64,000 nt of DNA, from assembly GCA_029721435.1 (NCBI GenBank), contig CM056592.1, positions 36,591,611 to 36,655,610 on the forward strand, given 5' to 3'. The position numbers and the translations under genes were made by a program. The stretch's first letter is position 1. Each line of letters begins with the position of its first letter. The stretch comes from Gymnothorax reevesii (lineage: Eukaryota > Chordata > Actinopteri > Anguilliformes > Muraenidae). This document shows positions 53,601-62,768 of the stretch, one piece after another. The notes beneath the pieces were generated by a model. The model did no database searches. It had not been told where the DNA came from and saw only the letters and a list, made by a program, of their open reading frames with translations.

Positions 53601-56540
53601 GCGGGTGAAAAAGGCAATTAAATGATCATGAAATGGTCAGCTATTTATAGGGCTTTGTACTAAGTAATTTTTGTATTTTTGCCATCGCTGCCAGTGTTTT
53701 GTGTATGTTAAATTGGGAAAAAATTTATATGGCATTGCTGAGATGGTGAAATAGATTAACCGGTAATATAGCACGATGCTTTTACCGAAATTAACTTTAC
53801 GGGGAAACGGAATGAAACTTTTAGCCTCTGTAATAGGCCTAATTTGTGACTTCACGGATGTGTAAGAACCCAGCGTTGATTATTCATTAATTAGATCCTC
53901 CTGACGGCATGAAATACTTCTTGTTTACAAACATTGACGTCATATTCAACCATACGTATTAGCATGGTTGGCAAGAACAAGTGTAAATCAAGACAACAAA
54001 ACAGGGAAAGTATGGCATCCTGCAGTTATGGAACCTATTCGGCTGTCTCTGAATATGTTTTAAACCTTGACAGTACTGCAAAGGGAGGATATTCCTCTTA
54101 AGTACAACAAAGATCTGTATCGGCCTCCGGATCCTTACGAGCTGAAAGGTTGGAGGAACGACCCCACTCTGGGTCAGGGTCGGCTGGATCATCACTTGAT
54201 TTTCCTACATCGTACAGAAATTGAACATTTGTTGATCATCATTGATCAGTGAAAGTAATTCACAGTCGTACATTTACCAGAACGATTTTCAAAAGGAGCA
54301 CAAATATATTTTGGGGGGTTTTATTCATGATAAGGGGGTTTGGAATTTATGATTATTATTTAATATCGCAAATGCTTATACTGCGTCACCAGGAGTGTCA
54401 TCAGTAACAAGGCTGCCGCCGTTACAGCTGCAGTAGACATTTAACTCTAAATTTTCTTGACTGGATGTACGATGTGTTATTGCCCCCAATTTGTTATTAC
54501 AATTTACAAAACAACAGCTACAGCAACAGCAAGGGATGACAGAAACAGTTTTAAAAACTTGAACACATTTAATTAACAATGACAATAAAAACTAACTAAT
54601 CTACTAACCAAGATTGATTTACAACAAAAACAAAAATATTTACAGTCCCTTGTTTTGGTGGGGTGGCTTGGTGATGTCCTTGGTGAGGAAAATGCTCAAA
54701 CACAGGCAAAAATCCACACAAGAAACTTCACAGGTCTTGAACAGAAATGACAGGTCTGGTCACACGTATCCTTCGTCTTGCAATTTCTCCTACTACTTTA
54801 CTGTCTCAATTCTACTCTTTATATACTCTTTTGCAGACCCCGCCCACATTTAGACCTCTTTTTTTATTTTCTGGGACTTTCCCCAGACATGTCCAGGATA
54901 TGTCTAAACCTAGCTCCAGTCTGGGCTGAATAAAAAAAAAGGTAATACTGGCATCTAGTGGCCCATATTCACATTACAGATGGATGTTTTTACACACTCA
55001 AATGTTTCTCTGGGTACCCAAAAGTCAAGCCAAAAAAGTACTGATCTTAATCGATACTGATGAAGGTTGAAAACGGAATTCTTTCCAATACTAATATCCA
55101 AACTGTCACTTAAATACTTGCTATTGGAAAGTAAGGAACCTATCGAATTACCCATCACAAAAAAGATCATTCCCTAGCCATGACCGAATAATAAAATGCA
55201 AAAACTTTGCAAAATGTCATGGTAGAAATGATGGAAAATGAAAAACTTGCAACTGATCTGACAGAAAGTGAGCAGTTCAAACACGCAAGTGGGTCGACGG
55301 CATTCAGTTCTTGCATTAAATTGCATTAATTCAAGTATATTTTTTAGGTTCTCGATCAAGAATACAAAGGAAAAATATTCCTGAGCCCTTCACAAAATGG
55401 TTTGTGCAGTTAATTGCGCTGCAACTGACTGGCGTTATGACGTGAAAGACAACTTTACTTCACCTATAAAATCAATTGTCATGTTGTGGCTTTTTGTCAA
55501 CCATGATAGTCAACAAACCCATGTGACCAGGTTTGTGACATCACGAGAAGTATCGCTCCGGTACATTCAATAAAAATTCTGGCTTGAACCCTGCATATAG
55601 GAAGTCATATATCAGCTTTCATTTAGTGACCTTCGTATTGACCTTTGAAGGTCAAACGTGACCTGGTGAAAAATCAATGACTTGTATCACTAAAATGGCC
55701 ACAGATGGAGCTAAGGTTTGTATAGAGACATTTAGAAAGTTATTCATGAAGTCCATTTGGCGACCTCAACCTGACCATCTGTGACTTTAAAGTTCACAAC
55801 TGACATATTGAATTTTCAATTACTTGTATCATCAAAACTGCTTCACAAATTAAAGTTGTATTCCAGGAGGTCCTATAAATGTATGCAAATTTTTATTTAG
55901 TGACCTTGCCATTGACCTTCAAATGATTCGATGTCAAAGTTCACATGAAATTTTCATTACTTCTATCATCACTAAAAGATTACTTGCTGGTCAGCTACAG
56001 GATTCTTGGTCTTATTTTTCAATTTTAACACTTCATTTCCCTTAGTGCAAAGAGATATGAACTTCACTTTCAACGCCACCCTTCTGCATACCAGTGCTGA
56101 CTATATGGTCATGTTTGGCAACTACTCCATCAATGGTCTCTTGGGGAAATCATTCAACTTATTCGGTATGTCTACTGTCAAGTTCTGAGTGAAGTGTTAC
56201 AAACTATTGGTCCTGAGATATGAAGAATATAGTATTTCGATTTTTATTTTTTTTTATTTAAACAGGAAGAACTGGGAAAATGAGCAATTTTGATCGGGAA
56301 ACATACGATAGACAAATGGAATGCCTGGCTATACCAAAACCAACCTTCATTTATGATGGACATACAGGTGAGTAAATACTGCCCCTCTGGTTCATTGAGA
56401 TGGCACCACAGCTATGTGAGTAATATTTCCCCTTGTTTAAAGTAACTTTGACATTCTCTTTTCCAGAACTTTGTCCTGCTAAAAACAGCCACAAGGAGGA
56501 GTCATCTGAAGGGAAACCACAGCATGAAAAGAGTGTTTAG
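42359..56540 (+). CDS. orosomucoid-like secreted lipocalin (copy B), six exons
   Basis: Exons: 42359-42469, 45808-45950, 46315-46379, 46046 is not used; then 56046-56165, 56266-56367, 56467-56540. Together they are 615 bp, 204 residues plus TAG, with GT-AG introns in phases 0, 2, 1, 1, 1. The first 18 residues form a signal peptide (MYVLYITAVLSLLSVSNA). The lipocalin motif GKW is at 40-42. Cysteines at 23, 89, 166 and 183 match the two-disulfide layout of alpha-1-acid glycoprotein. Sequons lie at Asn62, 95, 112, 116 and 132. Length fits the ~200-residue family. The protein should be a secreted plasma carrier of small hydrophobic ligands. Fish saxitoxin/tetrodotoxin-binding proteins belong to the same lipocalin group, so the ligand is unknown. 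Start choice: Kozak-like ACCATG and signal peptide. Confidence 0.87.
42600..43215 (-). mobile_element. Tc1-like relic in intron 1 (first)
   Basis: The antisense of a Tc1/IS630-type transposase is recognisable from TTTCCCAGGTAAACGGCACA, ATCAGACCAGGCAACTTTCT, GATGCACTGTGT, CACAGTAGCCCTTCTGT and CCCTGTCGCCGGTTCA, in the right order. The left side has GATGAGCCAATTCATTATGA like the terminus of that family. It is heavily diverged with no usable frame. Confidence 0.7.
43527..43612 (+). repeat. (GA)n microsatellite
   Basis: About 40 GA units with a few interruptions at the left edge, directly next to the hAT insertion. Confidence 0.95.
43682..43760 (+). repeat. 79-bp identical copy of lipocalin exon 1
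   Basis: Bases 43682-43760 are identical to 42385-42463 (signal-peptide end and mature N-terminus), in the same orientation and 1.3 kb downstream. The original donor site is not included. A C-rich tract ending in CAG just before it resembles a 3' splice site. The related hAT end at 63794 has other sequence at this point, so the segment was added to this copy. Confidence 0.93.
44551..44613 (+). repeat. (TG)n followed by G-run
   Basis: About 22 TG units and about 18 Gs inside the hAT element. The frames across it are not genes. Confidence 0.95.
45000..45545 (-). mobile_element. Tc1-like relic in intron 1 (second)
   Basis: A diverged antisense copy of the same family as 42600-43215. It contains TCCCATAGTGCATCCCGGTG, CTCCAGGTAAACAGTGCAC, ATATGATGTAACATAAGTCA and CCAAAGTCCAGTTCC in order. 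There is no readable frame. Confidence 0.65.
45808..45950 (+). CDS. lipocalin copy B exon 2
   Basis: Acceptor TTTTCAG, donor GTAAAT, ending in phase 2. It encodes VLGKWILIESG, the GxW lipocalin signature, and VNSSWSEF with a sequon, then DTVLFREKNM, which aligns with the DTI-F-RE strand of mammalian orosomucoid. Confidence 0.88.
46315..46379 (+). CDS. lipocalin copy B exon 3
   Basis: Acceptor TTATTTCAG, donor GTAAGT, from phase 2 to phase 1. It encodes GGKCEYLLANLTLSHNTIYF with the second Cys and an NLT sequon. Confidence 0.87.
47365..48654 (-). pseudogene. IS630-like DDE transposase, degenerate
   Basis: Minus strand. 48654-48433 gives RARVRVTDEIRA, the lead of the N-terminal DNA-binding domain. 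48307-48044 continues with IADNEIKLKEIQANI and TLAKHRVQMKQLYKV. 48000-47862 gives, in a third frame, the region around the first catalytic Asp (DETGFNL-like, decayed). 47861-47457 carries CSISNNGVLLHKCQTGPYN, YVVSWDNVASQHARAV with the second Asp, and FNAHPRMMSLFLSPYPL. 47550-47365 gives DHHPHDQMSLLDAM and ARGLAREDIRCDVDEN. Frame changes and stops separate the blocks, so it is dead. The family is common in fish genomes. Confidence 0.82.
48739..49468. mobile_element. 730-bp element with CAGGGATGTGATTTT ends
   Basis: The terminal inverted repeat CAGGGATGTGATTTT is flanked by the direct repeat ACATAG (48733-48738 and 49469-49474), a 6-bp duplication. The interior has GC-rich sequence with GGCAAAGCCCCCTGAAGCTC and a CAGACGGACGGACAGACGGA tract, and ends with GCGGAATTCCGCGAATTAGC. 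It has no gene. A 6-bp duplication fits neither Tc1 (2 bp) nor standard hAT (8 bp). It is nested in the IS630-type element. A short relative is at 62789-62923. Confidence 0.75.
49927..50584 (+). other. intron 3 of copy B, paralogous to copy A
   Basis: Aligns with 6888-7500. Landmarks include TTAGCTTACCAG, GATAAGCTATTGT, GTATAAATTTGCCATAAT and TAGTGGGGGCACTTTACT. No gene. Confidence 0.75.
50585..52110 (-). mobile_element. Tc1-like transposon A family, second copy, one end lost
   Basis: The left end GGCGCCCTCAATAATTATTGG matches the right end of 2094-3568. The right side stays alignable to about 52110 but lacks the outer ~90 bp of the terminus. Inserted in intron 3 of copy B after AACATA. Confidence 0.85.
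50850..51812 (-). pseudogene. Tc1-like transposase, second copy
   Basis: 51775-51422 carries the HTH pair (KSGNGYKKIAARLHLP, the GRGRK hook, SWGHKVSETTIRHYLH). 51420-51280 holds a broken stretch with the first Asp region. 51278-50967 carries MPTVKYGGGLVMHWACFSSR, the family block missing from copy 1, and QQDNDPKHVA with the second Asp. A frameshift then moves the third acidic motif region (PQTQLNPIEN-like, 51010-50980) out of frame. It is inactive, and useful as the reference for the deletion in the copy at 2476-3366. Confidence 0.87.
52130..52218 (+). mobile_element. LTR 3' fragment (+)
   Basis: TTTGTCTGTCATCCCTTGCTG and ATAACAAATTGGGG match, in inverted orientation, the end of the LTR at 54491-54940. 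Only about 90 bp remain, and the sequence after it does not continue as a retroelement. Confidence 0.55.
52219..54470. other. 2.2-kb block between inverted LTR fragments, unrecognised
   Basis: No domain is recognisable. A minus-strand frame at 53585-53229 and a plus-strand frame at 54067-54252 (with PLKYNKDLYRPPDPYELKGW) look protein-like but match no family I know. A 9-bp-arm hairpin lies at 52573-52594 (TAGTTTGAC/GTCAAACTA). Copy A lacks this block, so it came in after the lipocalin duplication or was lost there. Confidence 0.35.
54482..54945 (-). mobile_element. solo or truncated LTR (-)
   Basis: Read on the minus strand, a TATATAAAG box (54825-54817) follows a GGGCGGGG segment. Downstream are a U5-like end TTGTAATAACAAAT and then TGGGGGC, the start of a proline-tRNA-type primer site (about 54488-54482). 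No gag or pol region follows. Exact edges and target duplication were not found. Confidence 0.55.
54946..55590. other. intron 3 of copy B, no gene seen
   Basis: Nothing supportable; the copy A-like intron sequence resumes at about 55595. Confidence 0.4.
55595..56045 (+). repeat. ~140-bp tandem repeat units, copy B intron 3
   Basis: Two to three units alignable to 8500-8770 and 14855-15045, including CATATAGGAAGTCATATAT and AAGGTCAAACGTGACCTGG. The uninterrupted TTAA at about 55852-55855 is the empty site for the element at 8771-14854. Confidence 0.75.
56046..56165 (+). CDS. lipocalin copy B exon 4
   Basis: Acceptor CCCTTAG, donor GTATGT. It encodes NFTFNATLLHTSADYMVMFG and NYSING; three sequons lie within 21 residues. 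It is paralogous to 15046-15177, which is 12 bp longer and lacks the sequons. It sits 9.7 kb from exon 3 because of insertions in intron 3. Confidence 0.88.
56266..56367 (+). CDS. lipocalin copy B exon 5
   Basis: Acceptor AAACAG, donor GTGAGT. It encodes RTGKMSNFDRETYDRQMECL and then PKPTFIYDG. The Cys is the third of the family set. It is almost identical to 15266-15367. Confidence 0.88.
56467..56540 (+). CDS. lipocalin copy B exon 6
   Basis: Acceptor TTTTCCAG. It encodes ELCPAKNSHKEESSEGKPQ and ends in TAG at 56538-56540. The charged tail after the last Cys matches the orosomucoid C-terminus in character. Copy A has TAA in place of the Lys190 codon. Confidence 0.87.
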
Positions 56541-56577
56541 CTCCTGCAGCACCACATAATCACTGAGATGCATTCTA

Positions 56578-56583
56578 AATAAA
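56578..56583 (+). promoter_or_regulatory. polyadenylation signal, copy B
   Basis: AATAAA 38 bases after the stop codon, in the conserved string TCTAAATAAAGTTT that is also present in copy A. Confidence 0.8.
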
Positions 56584-56715
56584 GTTTTAAAAAGAAATAT
56601 TTGAATATCCAGAGATTGCATGTCTTCAACTGCATGAAAAGATCAAACAGCAAATGTTTTATATGGAACAATATTTGGATAATGTGTTTGAGTAGGAGCT
56701 GGCATCTCACAATGC

Positions 56716-58300
56716 ACACTGAGCTCCAAAATTACTGCCACCCGAACTGGCAATGCACAAAAATATTTAAAAAATTCAAAAATATATATTTATAGCAAAA
56801 CTCTACATAACAACTGTTGTGGTTTTTCTTCAACATATTGAGGTTCCCCCATCCTCAAGCAACTGGAGAGAGACAGATTCTGAAAAAGAAAAATTAGGCT
56901 TTATTGTGTCATGTTGATAAATGTAAAGCCGAGTTCCTCTTGCGCAAGAGGAACTGTCCCCGAAGTAGAACTGCAGAACTCCCCCCTGAAGAACTGCCAG
57001 AAGAACTCTCTGAAGAACTCTCGCCCTGCCCGACTTGTGCACACCGTTTTTACCCATCTCCAGGCAAATATGGTCTTTCCGCTTTTCATTCTCGCACTAC
57101 AATTGGCCAGATAACCTGAGATCTCAGTTAGGTAACCCTTCAGGAATGCAAGGACGCATGCGCATTACAGTGGACAGCCACACCCAGCAAGAGAATACAG
57201 CCTGATGAAAAAGAAAAAGATACCAGTGGATGAACTCGATGCATATCAAATTATTACAAATAATTCAATTGATTGTGTTTTTTAGTGACAAATATTGATT
57301 TTGCTGAACAAATATTGATCAAAGCTACAGAAATCAAATACACCCTCTGATTATGTTTTTTTGAATCAACTAAACAGCAAATCAAAGCTACAGAAGTGCT
57401 CTGCTTATGGGTGTGTGAGCTGCTCATGCATGTGTGAACTGAATTGCTTGTATATGTGTGTGTGTCTGTGTGTGAACTGTTGGTATGTGTATTTTTCTGT
57501 GTGTTTGCACTGCAGTATGTGAACAACTTGTATGTATGCGTGTGTGTGTGTGTTATGTGTGTGTGTCTTTCTGCTGCCTACGTAATATGCTTATTGATTA
57601 TTAGTATAAGCAATGAAATGATAAAATATATATCATCATATTAGTGAATAAAATGAATAATGCTGAAATAAAATCTTCAACACAACATGTGAGAAACACC
57701 CTTTGATTTAATTGTGCCAATGGCACCAACCAAAATAATTTACTGATTTAATTAAAAATCACTTTCCTCCAAATCAAGGTGTCACAATTAATGGCACCCT
57801 TAAATATTATTGTAAATAACCACGACCAAAATTAAACTAGATATTAATTCCACATATTTAAGTTTTATGTAATTGTTGAGGAACTATATTGAGCCATTAC
57901 ATCACTTTCCGGTGTCACGACGGTATAAAAATGAGGGAAGATGATTTTGCTATTATAATTGTTCGTAATGAAGCAACCTGAAGAAAAGGAGACTTGGTCT
58001 CAGTCAGGACCCCAGCTTGAATAAATCTTACCAAAAAAAAAAAAAAAAAAAAATCACACATGCAATATCCCTTTGTCATCCAGCATCATGAAATAAACAA
58101 AGCAACTGTCAGTTCAAAAGTGGCAAATGGCTATACACCTTCATAAATCTGGTAACGGCTGCAAGAAGATTCACAAATGATTGAATATGCCACAGAGCAC
58201 TGTCGGAGCAATTTTTCAAAAATTCCAAAGATTACGAACTGTTGAAAACCTGAAGGGTTGGAGGAGGCAAATCATTTTCCCTCCCAGGAGAAACAGTAAA
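56716..58300 (+). mobile_element. Tc1-like relic downstream of copy B
   Basis: The left terminus-like CACACTGAGCTCCAAAATTA is shared with the copy A flank (15715-15745). It is interrupted by other DNA at about 56800-57640. It then continues with leader sequence and an N-terminal transposase trace (58181-58280: NMPQSTVGAIFQKFQRLRTV, the first HTH). The DDE part is missing after 58290. Confidence 0.6.
57440..57570 (+). repeat. TG-rich microsatellite region
   Basis: Interrupted (TG)n tracts. The frames on both strands here are low-complexity artefacts. Confidence 0.85.
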
Positions 58301-58304
58301 CGCT

Positions 58305-58420
58305 TTGCAAAAGAAAAAACCACGAATGCAAATAGCCACAACACGAACGCAAATAATGATAATAATCGCTTTGCAAAAGAAAAAAAAACAAAAACGAATG
58401 CAAGTCACGATAACGGAAGT
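58305..58420 (+). repeat. two short direct repeats
   Basis: CGCTTTGCAAAAGAAAAAA occurs at about 58302 and again at about 58369, each followed by CGAATGCAA within 25 bases. A local duplication; not coding. Confidence 0.65.
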
Positions 58421-58734
58421 CAATTTGCAATGGAAACGCATATGGACCAATGTGGACCAACTACCCCGCCAGTGGGGCATGTGTGGTGGAAAGAAGTAAG
58501 TGAACTAAATTTCGCTCGCAAATTTCCACTATGATAAATATCGTTTTGCGATCATCTCAGTAAGCAATGGTTCAGATTTTTGTTTTATTTAATGGTAATC
58601 TGCGTCCTTATTCTTTTCAGTAGCAGTCATTCAGTACAGATAGCTTTATGGCGTTTGGCTGACGTTAGCCAGTCAGACGAGTATGAGTTGTGCCATTGGT
58701 GACAGCGATGTCTGGCTGACGTTTCAGCAAAAGA

Positions 58735-59425
58735 AGTTTAACTGCTTTTTCGTTGTCAAAAAGTTATTGGAAATATTTACGAGGTGTATAATTTGCCGTG
58801 CCTAGTTTCACGGTTCTACGGCTATTTGGCCTTACGCATGCGCATTCGTATCATTTTCGGACTTCATTATATCGGTAAAGTTATGGCTCGTCACTCCCCT
58901 TTCTATTTGTGAATGTCGATATTTAGCTAGCAAGCGCCTTTGGTTATGGAGAGTTACTGTGTGCGCACCGCTAGCTAGCGAGTTCGCACTCGCTGCCTCT
59001 CCGTAAACAATTTGTGAATATAGTTCGTTTGCAAACAAGCTAGCAAACGAGTTAACTACTCGTTTTTCTGCGGATTTAAAATCCGCAAACGTTCGTTCAG
59101 AGGGGAGTGAGTGGCGGAGTCACTGCTTTGTTCTCAAACAAATTTTATTTTCGTTTGTGCCTTAGTGGTAGCAGATTCACATTTGGTATAATTTGACATT
59201 GCACTAATTCCTCGACTCTGCCGCTCATTCACGTTCAAACGAATGTTCGCAAACTGTACCAATACAACGAGGTCCGAAAATGATACAATTGCACATGCAT
59301 ACGGCCAGGTTAGCCGCCGTAGAACTGTGAAACCGGGCACGGCAAAATATAGGCTACACTGCCAAATATTCAAGCTCGTTCAAGGAATGCATTGCAGAAC
59401 TGTTAAGTCATCAATAGCTGTTGAG
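58735..59425. mobile_element. foldback element
   Basis: Arms at about 58785-58895 and 59255-59360 are inverted copies. Both carry TTTGCCGTGCC, TTTCAC-GTTCTACGG, ATGCGCA or its variant, and GTATCATTTTCGGAC. A looser inner pair includes CGTCACTCCCC (58890) and GGGGAGTGAGTGG (59102). The outer flanks remain weakly similar to about 58735 and 59425. No gene inside; short frames read through the arms. Confidence 0.7.
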
Positions 59426-60001
59426 CAAACCAGCATTACCTTTAGTTTGTCGCCAATAGAACTACAGATTTCATATTAAATATTTTATTAATGTCCTTAA
59501 TGGTACAATTCCCTTCACTGTTCACTGTAGATTGGACTAGTATGAAAATATAAAACCAATTTTCCTCCTGCAAAAATAACAGATTGGGTTTTGGTATACG
59601 CTTTAGATTGTATCTTACAACTTTGTTTTTTCTTTGTTTTAATCAGGTTATGTTTTATCCATTTTGTGGAGTCCACCTTCAATCCGTCCTGTCATACTGT
59701 GGTTCATGTGGCAGAGAAGTAGGGTTCCTTAGGAGTCTACAGTATATTGGTAAATGTCGTTTGTACTGGAGTATGAATTATTTTTTATGCTTGAACAATG
59801 TAAAAGGCAGATGTTGGTTGCAGTTGAAATTGTGTGTCGTAGGACTCTTATAGATGCGACCATTGATAGTTTTTTACAATAGAAAAATACAAGTTATGCA
59901 TGTCGATCACTTTCCTTTTGACAAGGACTATGTAATGTGAAGAATGACGTCGTTTTTCTACAATGTACATTTATTTACATATTGTAATTATAAACAGTTT
60001 C

Positions 60002-61507
60002 TACAAAACCAGTGAAGTTGGCACGTTGTGTAAATAGTAAATAAAAACAGAATACAATGATTTGCAAATCCTTTTCAACCTATATTCAATTGAATACACT
60101 GCAAAGACAAGTTACTTAATGTTCGAACAGGTAAACTTTGTAATTTTTTGCAAATATTAGTCATTTGAAATTTGATGCCTGCAACATGTTTCAAAAAAGC
60201 TGGCACAAGTGGCAAAAAAGACTGAGAGAGTTGAGGAATGCTCATCAAAGACTTATTTGGAACATCCCACAGGTGAACGGGCTAATTGGGAACAGGTGGG
60301 TGCCATGATTGGGTATAAAAGCAGCTTCCATGAAATGCTCCGTCATTCACAAACAAGGATGGGGCGAGGGTCACCACTTGGTGAACAAATGCTTGAGCTG
60401 ATTGTCGAACAGTTTAAAAACAACATTCCTCAATGAGCTACTGCAAGATTCCTCAATGAGCTACTGTGGCCTTCGATCCCTCAGGCGGTACTGGATCAAA
60501 AACCGACATCAGTGTGTAAAGGACATCACCACATGGGCTCAGGAACACTTCAGAAAACCACTGTCAGTAACTACAGTTCGTCGCTACATCTGCAAGTGCA
60601 AGTTAAAACTTTAAAATGCAAAGCGAAGGCCATTTATCAATAGCACCTAGAAACGCCGCTGGCTTCGCTGGGCCCAAGCTCATCTAAGATGGACTGATGC
60701 AAAGTGGAAATGTGTTCTGTGGTCTGACGAGTCCACATTTCAAATTGTTTTTGGAAACTGTGGATGTCATGTCCTGCGGACCAAAGAGGAAAAGAACCAT
60801 CCGGACTGTTATAGGCGCAAAGTTCAAAACCCAGCATCTGTTATGGCATAGGGGTGTATTAGTGCCCAAGGCATGGGCAACTTGCACATATGTGAAGGCA
60901 CCATTAATGCTGAAAGGTACAAACAGGTTTTGGAGCAACATATGTTGCCATCCAAGCAACGTCTTTTTCATGGACGCCCCTGCTTATTTCAGCAAGACAA
61001 TGCCAAGCCACATTCTGCACGTGTTACAACAGCATGACTCCGTAGTAAAACAGTGTGGGTACTAGACTGGCCTGCCTGTAGTCCAGACCTGTCTCCCATT
61101 AAAAATGTGTGGCGCATTAGCGTAAAATACGACAACGGAGACCCCGGACTGTTGAACAAATTTTTGTACATCAAGCAAGAATGGGAAAGAGTTCCACCTG
61201 GAAAGCTTCAAAAATTGGTCTCCTCAGTTCCCAAACGTTTACTGAGTGTCGTTAAAAGGAAAGGCGATGTAACACAGTGGTAAAAAAGCCCCGGTGCCAA
61301 CTTTTTTGCAATGTGTTGCTGCCTTTAAATTTTAAGTTAATGATTATTTGCAAAAAAAAAAAAAAAGTCTCTCAGTTTGAACATTAAACATCTTGTCTTT
61401 GCAGTGTATTCAACTGAATATAAGTTGAAAAGGATTTGCAAATCATTGTATTCAGTTTTTATCTACAATTTACATAACGTGCCAACTTCACTGGTTTTGG
61501 GTTTGTA
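60002..61507 (+). mobile_element. Tc1/IS630-like transposon with ~120-bp or longer inverted repeats
   Basis: Long inverted termini: ACCAGTGAAGTTGGCACGTT, ATACAATGATTTGCAAATCC and CAACTTATATTCAATTGAAT-type strings appear at both ends. TA is at 61506-61507. It is inserted between the zinc-ribbon exon and the integrase part of the gene at 59640-62510. Confidence 0.85.
60360..61283 (+). pseudogene. Tc1/IS630-like transposase, degenerate
   Basis: 60360-60436 gives the lead MLELIVEQFKNNIPQ, then a TGA at 60434-60436. 60450-60614 gives pieces such as HFRKPLSVTTVRRYI from the second HTH. The central DDE region (60640-61050) is broken over several frames, with traces of WSDES around 60722 and FQQDNA around 60985. 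61053-61283 gives WPACSPDLSPIKNVWRISV, where Lys replaces the third catalytic Glu, and a normal C-terminus ending in VKRKGDVTQW. Dead copy. Confidence 0.82.
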
Positions 61508-61705
61508 TAAATATGGTTTTTGGTCCAATGTTATAAAAAATGAAGCGCAGGAATATTTTGAGATTTCCAATTTGGGCATTTAGACGTTACTGAAATCAAA
61601 AGCGCGACTTAAAAGTACAATTCTGCAACATGAGACAAGGGTTGGTTTTGACACTTATCAAGAAGGTGTGGTCTTACTCGCTTTATCTTCTAATTTCAAA
61701 AACTA
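61508..61705. other. intron remnant of the integrase-like gene
   Basis: Between the Tc1 element and the TTTCAG acceptor; no coding sequence. Confidence 0.4.
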
Positions 61706-62768
61706 TTGTCATTTCTACTTTCAGTTCCTGAAGCTAATGTGTTGGATGAAAATCTCAAAAAATATTTCACAGAGGGTCACAGTTATGAAATGATAAGGGA
61801 CTTACTGGAAACCAAGCTCAATATTTCACTGAGCCTCAGGACCCTGAAAAGAAAACTTCAGTTATTAGGCTTGGCCAGGAGAGATAATTACACTCCAGTT
61901 GCTAGAGTGTGGGCAATTACACTCCAGTTGCTAGAGTGTGGGCAGCTATCTCTGAGGAATTGAGGGGATCAGGACAACTCCTAGGCTACCGAGCTATTTG
62001 TCAGACACTTCAACAGAAGTACTCCTTTGTTGTCAGTAGAGATCATGTGATGCAGCTAACGAGAGAACTGAATCCATCTGGAATAGAGAATTGCTTGAGA
62101 CGCAGATTTGTTCGAAGAGCATACCACTCAATTGGACCAAATGAAGTTTGGCACGTTGACGGTTGTGATAAATTAAAGGCTTTTGGAGTTGCAATAAGCG
62201 GATGTATTGATGGTTTCTCTCGAAAAATTATGTGGCTCATATGTGGAAAGTCCAACAATGACCCTGAGATTATTGCTCGCAATTACATCCAGTGTGTAAC
62301 AAAGTTTGGAGTTGTTACGATGCGCCTCCGAACAGACTGCGGGACAAAAAATTGACTAATGGCAGCACTTCACTGTTCCTTGAGGTCTGAACATGCAGAC
62401 GAGTTTGCTGGAGCGAAAAGCCACATGTATGGCATTTGAACATCAAACCAATGTATTGAAAGCTGGTGGCCTTGCTTCCGGAAGCAGAGGTTTTTGTCTG
62501 TTATAGTTCTCCATTGATATATGCTCCACCAACATGACTACACATTTTTGTATTCTGTCATAATTAATACTGAGGGTATTGCCTTTCTGATCAAGGCAGT
62601 TCTTGCTTTTTGAGATTTAAGGATTAATTCCATTTTTTTTTTTGTTGTAGAAAAACTGGATTACACTCTTTGCTGTTCAAACTGAGCATTGCTGCTTATT
62701 TTTCAGATTTAAAGTCACAAATTTGTATTGATACTTACCTGTCTGGTAATGCTTCAGTAAAGCTCTTC

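Larger units (their letters stand above)
59640..62510 (+). pseudogene. integrase-core (rve-like) transposon protein with zinc-ribbon lead
   Basis: A candidate first exon at about 59650-59750 encodes FYPFCGVHLQSVLSYCGSCG, a C-x2-C pair set like a zinc ribbon. After an intron split by a Tc1 element, the main part starts after a TTTCAG acceptor at 61725. It reads EGHSYEMIRDLLETKLNISL with LRTLKRKLQLLGLARR (HTH), VARVWAAISEELRGSGQLLG, then NEVWHVDGCDKLKAFGVAIS and GCIDGFSRKIMWL (first catalytic Asp), MRLRTDCGTKN (second Asp; the family usually has GTEN), and after stops IESWWPCFRKQR. Lesions: an exact 29-bp tandem duplication (61886-61914, 61915-61943), TGA at 62353-62355 and another stop near 62438. 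I know this architecture from fish proteins but not its agreed superfamily name. Confidence 0.72.
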
